Source: Bacteroidota bacterium
Lineage (GTDB): Bacteria > Bacteroidota > Bacteroidia > Bacteroidales > F082
Length of the DNA: 25,047 bases
Reading direction: 5' to 3'
Assembly (NCBI GenBank): GCA_023396415.1
Contig: JAEWWJ010000015.1
Span: 1-25,047 of the forward strand
Below are positions 7,845 through 14,828 of the stretch, in pieces. A program made the position numbers and the translations under genes. The notes beneath the pieces were generated by a model. That model searched no databases. It was not told the origin of the DNA and saw only the letters and a list, made by a program, of their open reading frames with translations. The stretch's first letter is position 1. Each line of letters begins with the position of its first letter.

Positions 7845-7852
7845 CAAATTTA
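7845..7852 (-). promoter_or_regulatory. Putative -7 element for the PHP-like/GT39 pair
   Basis: The minus strand reads TAAATTTG, a perfect TAnnTTTG. Transcription would start about 5-7 bases downstream, close to the ATG at 7838, so the mRNA may be leaderless or nearly so. No TTTG sits at the ideal -33 spacing. Confidence 0.35.
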
Positions 7853-8000
7853 AGAGGCAAAGTTAGCTCAAAAAGCATACTTTGTGTCTTTTTTTTTCCT
7901 TCTTCACAAAACAACGCGTAGGGCACAGCAAACCAAAGTCCTTGCTATCCCTACAAAATCTCTACTATCTTCCCAATATTGGAAAATTCTTGAAATTTTA

Positions 8001-8032
8001 TTTGTTTTGACCATCGTTTGTATCTAAATTTG
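8001..8032 (+). promoter_or_regulatory. Strong Bacteroidota-type promoter for the response regulator-HPt operon
   Basis: TTTG at 8001-8004, exactly 20 bp spacer, then TAAATTTG at 8025-8032. Both elements match the Bacteroidota -33/-7 consensus. The predicted start near 8039 leaves a leader of about 80 nt before the ATG at 8122. Confidence 0.65.
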
Positions 8033-8121
8033 TCCGACTTCCAAAATTGAGAAACCGTAATGAGGTTAATCCGAATGAATTACGTATTTTATAATTGAAT
8101 TAAACCAAAGCACATTAATCT

Positions 8122-9465
8122 ATGGAATCTTTCCGAATTTTTGTTGTTGAAGACGACCCTTTGTATGGTGAGATGTTGAAGCACCACCTTTCGTTGAATC
8201 CGGATAACGAAGTGCATCTTTTCAAAACGGGTTTCGACTGTTTGCATAATCTCTACCGTACCCCTTCGCTCATCTCGCTGGATTACAGCCTTCCCGATAT
8301 GTCGGGCTTGGATGTAATGCGGCAAATTAAGAAAGAAAACGTTGATATTCCGGTAGTTATCGTTTCGGGCCAAGAGGATATTTCCACTGCTGTGGCTCTT
8401 TTAAGAGAAGGTGCTTATGATTATTTCGTGAAGGATGATGACGTGAAAGATCGTTTGTGGAACATCATCAAAAAGATTAGAGAAAATTTGTTGCTGAAAA
8501 GTGAGATTTCTTATCTGAAAGAAGAAATAGGCCGGAAGTATGAGTTTCGTAATGTAATCAAAGGCAACAGCAACGCCATCAAGCAGATATTTAGTTTGAT
8601 TGAAAAGGCCATGAAAACCAATATTACTGTTTCTATAACAGGTGAGACCGGCACAGGGAAGGAGTTGGTTGCCAAAGCGATTCACTACAACTCAAGTCGT
8701 GCTAAAAAACAATTTGTGGCTATCAATGTATCGGCCATTCCACGCGATCTGATTGAAAGTGAAATGTTTGGCCACGAAAAAGGCAGTTTTACCGGTGCCT
8801 TGACACGCAAAATGGGTAAATTTGAGCAAGCCCAAGGGGGATCAATCTTTTTGGATGAAATTGGCGAAATGGACTTGCACATGCAGTCCAAATTGCTGCG
8901 TGTGATCCAAGAACGGGAGCTGAGCAGGGTAGGAGGCAACGACGTTATCAAAATTGATGTCAGACTAATTGTGGCCACCAACCGCAACCTTGCCGAAGAG
9001 GTGCAAAAGGGAAATTTTCGCGAAGACTTGTATTACAGGCTATTAGGTCTGCCAATTGCGCTGCCACCTTTGCGTTACCGCGGCAACGACATCATTATTT
9101 TAGCAAAGTTTTTTGTTGACGATTTTTGCGCTGAAAACAAACTCCCTAAGCTTAGCATTACCGAGGGGGCGCAACAAAAACTGATGCAATACTCGTTTCC
9201 GGGCAATGTGCGCGAACTCAAAGCCGTGATGGAGCTGGCGGCAGTGCTTACTGATGTGGATCATATTGATGAGCACCACATCTCTTTCAATTCAACCAAT
9301 GCCTCCTCTAATTTCTTGCTCGAAGAAAATACACTCGAAGAATATACCAGCAAAATTATCCGTTATTACCTCGATAAATATGACAATAATGTGGTGTTTG
9401 TTGCCAAAAAACTCGACATAGGAAAGTCAACCATTTACCGCATGATTAAAGAAAACAAGCTATAA
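8122..9465 (+). CDS. Sigma-54-dependent NtrC-family response regulator
   Basis: 447 residues. The receiver domain (about 1-120) has acidic E10/D11/D12, phospho-acceptor D54, S82 and K104. The AAA+ domain (about 145-385) has Walker A GETGTGKE (174-181), the sigma-54 contact loop as GSFTGA (221-226) and Walker B SIFLDEIG (241-248). A Fis-type helix-turn-helix closes the protein (VVFVAKKLDIGKSTIYRMIKE). It should activate sigma-54 promoters after phosphorylation. The loop has Ser in place of the usual Ala of GAFTGA. A free HPt protein starts at the very next base after the stop, so the two form an operon. No adjacent kinase is encoded with them, and target genes are not evident. Confidence 0.92.
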   Translation: MESFRIFVVEDDPLYGEMLKHHLSLNPDNEVHLFKTGFDCLHNLYRTPSLISLDYSLPDMSGLDVMRQIKKENVDIPVVIVSGQEDISTAVALLREGAYDYFVKDDDVKDRLWNIIKKIRENLLLKSEISYLKEEIGRKYEFRNVIKGNSNAIKQIFSLIEKAMKTNITVSITGETGTGKELVAKAIHYNSSRAKKQFVAINVSAIPRDLIESEMFGHEKGSFTGALTRKMGKFEQAQGGSIFLDEIGEMDLHMQSKLLRVIQERELSRVGGNDVIKIDVRLIVATNRNLAEEVQKGNFREDLYYRLLGLPIALPPLRYRGNDIIILAKFFVDDFCAENKLPKLSITEGAQQKLMQYSFPGNVRELKAVMELAAVLTDVDHIDEHHISFNSTNASSNFLLEENTLEEYTSKIIRYYLDKYDNNVVFVAKKLDIGKSTIYRMIKENKL

Positions 9466-9825
9466 ATGCCAATCAATGAACACGATAGCACATACAATAT
9501 TAAAAAATTAGTTGAGTATGTAGGCGATAATGAAGAAACGATTAAGGAAATGGTTTCCATATTTTTAAGGTCGGCGCCCGAATTGTTGGGTCAAATGTTG
9601 GAAGCATACGATAAAGGTGATTTGGATGCCACCTCGCGTGCGGCCCACAAATTAAAACCTTCGTTGGATGTGTTTGGCCTCGATGACCTTGGCGATCCAA
9701 TCAGAAAAATTGAACAAGCTTTCAAAAACAATGGAAGCCCCAAAATGATTCTCCCTTTTATTGAATTGGTGAAGATCCGCCTCACCAATGTGTTGCAGCA
9801 AATGCACGATGATTATAACGTTTAG
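9466..9825 (+). CDS. Stand-alone HPt (histidine phosphotransfer) protein
   Basis: 119 residues, all-helical in appearance. The HPt motif is RAAHKLKPSLDVFGL, with His61 as the predicted phosphorylation site. HPt proteins relay phosphate between the receiver of a hybrid kinase and a final response regulator, in the cytoplasm. The ATG follows the response-regulator stop with no gap, which implies translational coupling and that the two work together. The convergent kinase gene begins its 3' end 33 bp away but pairs by position with the other regulator. Confidence 0.87.
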   Translation: MPINEHDSTYNIKKLVEYVGDNEETIKEMVSIFLRSAPELLGQMLEAYDKGDLDATSRAAHKLKPSLDVFGLDDLGDPIRKIEQAFKNNGSPKMILPFIELVKIRLTNVLQQMHDDYNV

Positions 9826-9858
9826 AATCCATTCGTGAAAACGCCAAAAACTGAGGTA

Positions 9859-11214
9859 TTAAAAAGTTAAAGTAAACACCGTTCCTTCCTCTGGTTTTGA
9901 TTTAAAAGTGATGGCTCCTTTGTGCATCTGCATGATTTGGCGCGATAAACTCAGGCCAATTCCAGAGCCTTCTTTTTTACTGGTGAAGAAAGGCATGAAA
10001 ATTTTGTCCATCAAATCGGGCTTGATGCCATGTCCATTATCGGCAAAGTCAATCGTGATGCGGTTGTTGAGATTGGTCGAGGCAACAATTGAAATGCGGG
10101 GTTTGGATTGGGTTTTAACTGCATCAATAGCATTGATAATCAAGTTAATAACAACTTGGTCAATCAAATCAGGGTCGGCTACTATCATCAATTCTTCAGG
10201 AAAAACTTTGTAAGAGCATTCAATGGCATGTTCCTCAAACTTAGGTTTAAGCAACTCAAAAGCCCGTTCAAAAACTTCTTTCACTTTGAAGTGTCTGAAG
10301 TTGGGTTTCGGAATTCGGGTGAGGTTGCGATAAATTTCCACAAAATTTAGCAGTCCGCGGCTTCGGTTTTCTATGGTAGCCATAGCATTGACAACACTTT
10401 CAAGGTCATCGTCATCTAAATGGCTGATTTCTATTGTGTTGGTTTCGGGATTGATGAGCATCTCTTGAATGGTGGCCGCCAGCGATGAAATAGGTGTGAT
10501 AGAGTTCATTATTTCATGTGTAAGCATCCGAATCAGCCGTTGCCAGCTCTCAATTTCTTTTTCTTCCAACTCAGGATGAATATTTTGCAGCGATACCAAC
10601 ACATACGCCTCACCTCGCATTTTAAACTCGGTGGCGTTGATAGACAACTGAATCAACTCATCTTCAAGAAAAAGTTTAACAAGGGTTTTGTCGCCGGCCT
10701 GAAGACGAAGCAGCAAATCGGGAAAATCATCATTGATGAAATTCAAATCCTGTATGCTACGTAAATGATTGATTTTTAGTGTTTTTTTAATTGAGTTGTT
10801 AAAAACATCTACTTTTCCATCGCGCCGATATACAATAATACCAATGCTAACGTGCTGCACAACGGTGAGCAAATAGTTGAGATGCTCTTCTTTTTCGGCC
10901 CTATTTCTTTTAAATTCCTGAATGATTTGGTTGAATTCGTTGCCTAAATCTTCAAAACTTTTTCCCAGGCCTTTTTCAGAAAATGCAGATGAAAAGTCGG
11001 AGTGCCGAACGTTTTGAAAAAATTTGGTCAGCCGACGGTTGGTGCGTTCTGTATAAAAAATGAGTGAAATCGTTTGCAGTACAACAAGAATTGACAACAG
11101 AATAAGGCTCACCAAAAATTGATCTTTCCCGATGAGCAGGCTCAACAGCAGCAGAGTGGCTAGCAGAAGTATTACCCTCAGGGTGATTTGCAGTCTGAAA
11201 CGTTTAAAGACCAT
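9859..11214 (-). CDS. Membrane sensor histidine kinase
   Basis: 451 residues. Two membrane segments at about 11-28 and 33-54 are separated by only a few residues, so there is almost no periplasmic sensor. A linker (60-110) and a PAS-like region (about 112-212) follow. The H-box is RMLTHEIMNSITPISSL with His233. The N-box is VVINLIINAIDAV. The G-boxes are DNGHGI, FFTSKKEGSGIGL and a C-terminal GTVFTLTF. It belongs to the NtrB/NtrY-like kinases that partner sigma-54 activators. Its start overlaps the end of the upstream regulator by 11 bases, making a coupled pair. The small extracytoplasmic loop suggests that it senses membrane or cytoplasmic signals, which is inference. Confidence 0.92.
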   Translation of the reverse strand: MVFKRFRLQITLRVILLLATLLLLSLLIGKDQFLVSLILLSILVVLQTISLIFYTERTNRRLTKFFQNVRHSDFSSAFSEKGLGKSFEDLGNEFNQIIQEFKRNRAEKEEHLNYLLTVVQHVSIGIIVYRRDGKVDVFNNSIKKTLKINHLRSIQDLNFINDDFPDLLLRLQAGDKTLVKLFLEDELIQLSINATEFKMRGEAYVLVSLQNIHPELEEKEIESWQRLIRMLTHEIMNSITPISSLAATIQEMLINPETNTIEISHLDDDDLESVVNAMATIENRSRGLLNFVEIYRNLTRIPKPNFRHFKVKEVFERAFELLKPKFEEHAIECSYKVFPEELMIVADPDLIDQVVINLIINAIDAVKTQSKPRISIVASTNLNNRITIDFADNGHGIKPDLMDKIFMPFFTSKKEGSGIGLSLSRQIMQMHKGAITFKSKPEEGTVFTLTF

Positions 11215-12583
11215 ATTTTTCCATTCTTCTGTACAACGACGCCCTTGTCAAACCGAGTTCTTTGGCAGCTCTGCTGATGTTGCCGCCGTATTTGTCCACC
11301 ACCTTTCTGATCAACATTTTTTCTGTTTCTTCGAGGTTCATGTTAGATGTAACGTTTTCTATTTCAGCTGTTTCATTATTTTCAGACAAGAAAAAGTCAT
11401 GAGGTTCAAGCATATTGCCTTCGCTCATGATCACGGCGCGCTCAACGGCATGTTGCAATTCGCGAATGTTTCCCGGCCATTGGTGCATCATCAGGCGTTT
11501 CAAGGTGCTTGCGTTGATGCGTTTTTTGGGTAGTTTGTATTTATGACAATATTGGTTCAAAAAATGATCTACCAAAGCTTCAATATCTTCGGTACGTTCG
11601 CGAAGGGGCGGCAGTTTTATTTCAACGGTGTTGATGCGGTAGAGCAAATCTTGACGAAATTTTCCTTCGTTCACCATCTGGTACAACGGCATGTTGGTGG
11701 CACATATCAGGCGCACATCAATAGAAATTTCTTTGTTGGAGCCCAATCGAACCACTTTTCTGCTTTGCAGCACCGAAAGCAATTTCGATTGCAGGTTTTG
11801 CGAAAGGTTTCCAATTTCATCTAAAAAAATAGATCCTTTAGAGGCGGCTTCAAAGCGGCCGGCACGGTCTTCTTTGGCATCGGTAAAAGCTCCTTTTTTA
11901 TAGCCAAAAAGTTCGCTTTCAAACAAACTTTCAGTAATGGCACCCAAATCCACGCTGATAAAAACATCCGAAGAGCGTTGCGAAGCCCTGTGTATCGCTC
12001 TGGCGATCACTTCTTTTCCGGTGCCGTTTTCGCCCAAAATGAGCACGTTAGCATCGGTTCGGGCTACCTTTGCAACGGTGTTCATCACTTTCATCATGGC
12101 CGGACTGCTGCCGATAATGCTGCTGAATGCCGCATCCTGGTCGGCGATCATCAATTTTTGCTTGCCTTTTAATTGTTCAAGCTCGACTTTTGACTTGCGC
12201 AGTTCTAAGGTGGCGTTGATGGTGGCCAACAGTTTTTTGTTTTCCCAAGGTTTCAGTAAAAAGTTGGTAGCTCCTTGCTTGATGCCCTGCACAGCCAACT
12301 CAATGTCGCCGTAACCCGTAATTAAAATCACTGCCGCGGTAGGGTCTATCTCAAGTATTTTATTCATCCAACGGAAGCCTTCTTGACCACTGGTAGCATC
12401 GCGCGAGAAGTTCATATCGAGCAAAATAAGGTCATAACTTTCAGATTTTAACAAATCGGGAAGTTGCTCAGGATTTTTCTCAGTGTGCACTATGTCAATG
12501 TGTTGGCGTAAAAATAAACGTGCAGCAAGCAATACGTCTGCATCGTCGTCAACAATCAAAATTCGGGCTTTGGTCTTTTCCAT
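11204..12583 (-). CDS. Sigma-54-dependent response regulator with GAFTDA loop, divergent from efflux operon
   Basis: 459 residues. The receiver (about 6-125) has D12-D14, phospho-acceptor D56, T89 and K111. The AAA+ domain (about 155-390) has Walker A GENGTGKE (184-191), the sigma-54 loop as GAFTDA (231-236) and Walker B SIFLDEIG (251-258). The C-terminal Fis-type helix-turn-helix is NISRAAKELGLTRASLYRRMEK. It is co-transcribed with the histidine kinase downstream and divergent from the HlyD-ABC-FtsX genes. A sigma-54-like promoter precedes those genes, so they are its most likely target (inference). The Gly-to-Asp change in GAFTGA is worth noting. Confidence 0.92.
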   Translation of the reverse strand: MEKTKARILIVDDDADVLLAARLFLRQHIDIVHTEKNPEQLPDLLKSESYDLILLDMNFSRDATSGQEGFRWMNKILEIDPTAAVILITGYGDIELAVQGIKQGATNFLLKPWENKKLLATINATLELRKSKVELEQLKGKQKLMIADQDAAFSSIIGSSPAMMKVMNTVAKVARTDANVLILGENGTGKEVIARAIHRASQRSSDVFISVDLGAITESLFESELFGYKKGAFTDAKEDRAGRFEAASKGSIFLDEIGNLSQNLQSKLLSVLQSRKVVRLGSNKEISIDVRLICATNMPLYQMVNEGKFRQDLLYRINTVEIKLPPLRERTEDIEALVDHFLNQYCHKYKLPKKRINASTLKRLMMHQWPGNIRELQHAVERAVIMSEGNMLEPHDFFLSENNETAEIENVTSNMNLEETEKMLIRKVVDKYGGNISRAAKELGLTRASLYRRMEKYGL

Positions 12584-12626
12584 TGTTTTTGTTTTGCCGG
12601 TTAGAAACGGTTAAAATTACACATAT

Positions 12627-12642
12627 TGTTCAAAATTGTACA
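12627..12642. promoter_or_regulatory. Candidate enhancer/operator palindrome in the divergent intergenic region
   Basis: TGTTCAA-AA-TTGTACA is a 16-bp inverted repeat with 7-base arms and one mismatched pair. Its centre is about 120 bp upstream of the predicted sigma-54 start, a typical distance for an NtrC-type enhancer site. A further half-site (TTGTAC) occurs at 12704-12709. Binding by the adjacent regulator is inference. Confidence 0.45.
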
Positions 12643-12728
12643 GCAGGTTGGACGTTAACGAACACTAAAAGTTACAGCCAACGCACACATTTTATCCAAT
12701 GACTTGTACTTTAATAGGTTATGAGAAG

Positions 12729-12744
12729 TGGCACAGTCTTGGTT
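12729..12744 (+). promoter_or_regulatory. Sigma-54 (-24/-12) type promoter of the efflux operon
   Basis: TGGCAC (12729-12734) is a perfect -24 element. The -12 region reads TGGT (12740-12743), keeping the G but not the C of TTGC. The GG-to-G spacing is exact. Transcription would start near 12755, 17 bases before the HlyD ATG at 12772. The position opposite a sigma-54 activator supports the call; the -12 element is imperfect. Confidence 0.6.
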
Positions 12745-12771
12745 AAAATCTGTTAAAACTTTTTACTTCGC

Positions 12772-14025
12772 ATGGACCGCAAAATTAAAAAACCATTCTG
12801 GACCGTTCGCAACATTATTGGAGTGCTTTTTGGCGTGGTGTTATTGGCTTTTGTATTTTTCTTGTTTTTTTGGAGCGACAAACAGAGTAAAACCAGCATT
12901 TCGCGCCAAATGTTGAGTATTGCTACCGTTACCAAGAATGATTTTCAAGAGTTTATTCCCATTGACGGCGTTGTTTTGCCTCAAACCACCATTTATATTG
13001 ATGCCATTATGGGAGGGAATGTGCATGAGGTGTTGGTTGAAGATGGTGCCCTACTCAGCAAAGGCGATCCTATTTTAAAATTGGTAAACACCAACCTCGA
13101 GCTAAGTTATATGGAGCAAGAAACGCGCATTTTTGAGGCCATCAATAACCTTCAAAACACAAAAATTGCACTTGAACAAAGCAAATATACCCGCCAGCGC
13201 GAAACAGTGCAGGTACAACAACAACTCGAAAGCGTTGAACTTGATTTTGTTCGCCAATGCCAGCTTTATACCGATAGTCTGATCTCAGATCAGCAGTTTG
13301 AGCAAATAGAACGAGAGTACAGGTATGGCCGAAAGCAATTGGAAATAGCTTTACAGCTTCAAAAGCTCGATTCTATTTCGGCCCTTGGGCGCAACAAACA
13401 AATTGATCAAAGCATGGAGCGGCTGAATGATAATCTCGACCTTTTAAAGCAAAGCCTTGGCAACTTAACCGTTAAATCGCCTGCTGATGGGCAACTTTCG
13501 TCATTCAATATCGAGGTAGGACAAGCGGCCAACACGGGAGAGCGAATAGGTCAGATAGACCTAGCCGAAGGTTATAAGCTGCGAGCATACATTGACGAAC
13601 GCTATATTTCGCGCGTGAACATTGGCCAAGAGGCGAGCTATATATTTGAAAACAAAAGCTATTTGCTCCATGTTCAAAAGATTTACTCCAATGTGAGTGC
13701 AGGAGCTTTTCAGGTGGATTTGCTTTTCGCTGATGGTTTTCCGGAGCACATTAAGCGGGGACAAACCTTGCAGCTGCGGTTGAAATTCAGTGATCCAACC
13801 GATGCTTTGACCATTAAACGGGGAGGGTTTTTTCAGCAAACCGGTGGAAATTGGATTTTTGTGCTCGACCCGACAGAAACTTTTGCTGTGAAACGCTTTA
13901 TTCGAATCAACCGTCAGAACACCCTTTATTTTGAAGTCACTGAAGGTTTAGAAGTGGGCGAAAAAGTGATCGTTTCGTCCTATGAAGGTTTTGAAAACAA
14001 AGAAAAAATAGTGCTTAAAGATTGA
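12772..14025 (+). CDS. HlyD-family periplasmic adaptor (membrane fusion protein)
   Basis: 417 residues. A short basic N-terminus and one membrane anchor (about 12-34) are followed by a lipoyl/barrel-sandwich half (GGNVHEVLVEDGALLSKGDPI). A long helical hairpin rich in Gln/Glu spans about 105-235. The second lipoyl half is LTVKSPADGQLSSFNIEVGQ, and beta-barrel and membrane-proximal domains end the protein. It is the adaptor of a tripartite ABC efflux or export pump, linking the inner-membrane transporter to an outer-membrane channel. No TolC-like gene is present in the window. It is the first gene of HlyD-ATPase-permease, downstream of the sigma-54-like promoter. Confidence 0.9.
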   Translation: MDRKIKKPFWTVRNIIGVLFGVVLLAFVFFLFFWSDKQSKTSISRQMLSIATVTKNDFQEFIPIDGVVLPQTTIYIDAIMGGNVHEVLVEDGALLSKGDPILKLVNTNLELSYMEQETRIFEAINNLQNTKIALEQSKYTRQRETVQVQQQLESVELDFVRQCQLYTDSLISDQQFEQIEREYRYGRKQLEIALQLQKLDSISALGRNKQIDQSMERLNDNLDLLKQSLGNLTVKSPADGQLSSFNIEVGQAANTGERIGQIDLAEGYKLRAYIDERYISRVNIGQEASYIFENKSYLLHVQKIYSNVSAGAFQVDLLFADGFPEHIKRGQTLQLRLKFSDPTDALTIKRGGFFQQTGGNWIFVLDPTETFAVKRFIRINRQNTLYFEVTEGLEVGEKVIVSSYEGFENKEKIVLKD

Positions 14026-14090
14026 AAGTTGATGTCAGCAAAAGGAATTAGCAAGCAGAAAATTTATAACACATTATCAAGGATATTCAT

Positions 14091-14774
14091 ATGATTAAGG
14101 TGCATCAATTAACCAAAATATTTCGGACAGATGAAGTTGAGACTACTGCCTTGGATGCGGTGTCGTTTGAAATTAATAAAGGAGAATTTGTAGCCATCAT
14201 GGGGCCTTCGGGTTGTGGAAAATCAACTTTGCTTAATATTTTGGGTCTGCTCGACAATGCCACTAAAGGCAGCTACTTCTTTCTTGGAAAGGATGTTTCG
14301 TTTACCAAAGAGCGACAACGTGCCATCATCCGCAAGGAGAATGTAGGTTTTGTGTTTCAAAATTTTAACCTCATTGATGAACTTACTGTTTTTGAAAACA
14401 TTGAACTACCGCTCATTTATTTAGGAAAAAAATCGCGTGAAAGGAAAATGCGTGTTGACCAGGTGTTGGAACAAATGCAAATGAGCCACAGGGCAAAGCA
14501 TTTTCCGTTGCAGCTTTCGGGCGGGCAGCAGCAAAGGGTAGCCGTTGGCCGTGCCATTGTAGCAAAGCCGGCGCTCATTCTTGCTGATGAACCCACCGGA
14601 AACCTCGATTCGATGCATGGCGACGAAGTGATGAATCTTTTGAGTGAACTGAACACCGAAGGAACCACCATCATCATGGTCACGCATTCACAACGCGATG
14701 CTGATTATAGCCAACGAATCATTCGGCTGTTTGATGGTCAGATCATCAATGAAAACATTCAAAAAGTGATGTAA
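14091..14774 (+). CDS. ABC transporter ATPase, MacB/LolD type
   Basis: 227 residues, the usual length for a stand-alone ATPase of this group. Walker A is GPSGCGKST (38-46). A Q-loop (FQNFNLIDELTV), the signature LSGGQQQRVAVGRAI, Walker B LILADEPTGNLD and an H-loop VTHSQRDA are all intact. The DEPTGNLD ending is typical of the LolD/MacB/FtsE group. It powers the FtsX-type permease encoded next. The 65-bp gap after the HlyD gene has no terminator, so one operon is likely. Confidence 0.95.
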   Translation: MIKVHQLTKIFRTDEVETTALDAVSFEINKGEFVAIMGPSGCGKSTLLNILGLLDNATKGSYFFLGKDVSFTKERQRAIIRKENVGFVFQNFNLIDELTVFENIELPLIYLGKKSRERKMRVDQVLEQMQMSHRAKHFPLQLSGGQQQRVAVGRAIVAKPALILADEPTGNLDSMHGDEVMNLLSELNTEGTTIIMVTHSQRDADYSQRIIRLFDGQIINENIQKVM

Positions 14775-14828
14775 TCAATTATATGTAGCTGAAAAATAAA
14801 TAGATAAAAATAAATTGAGTACATTGAG

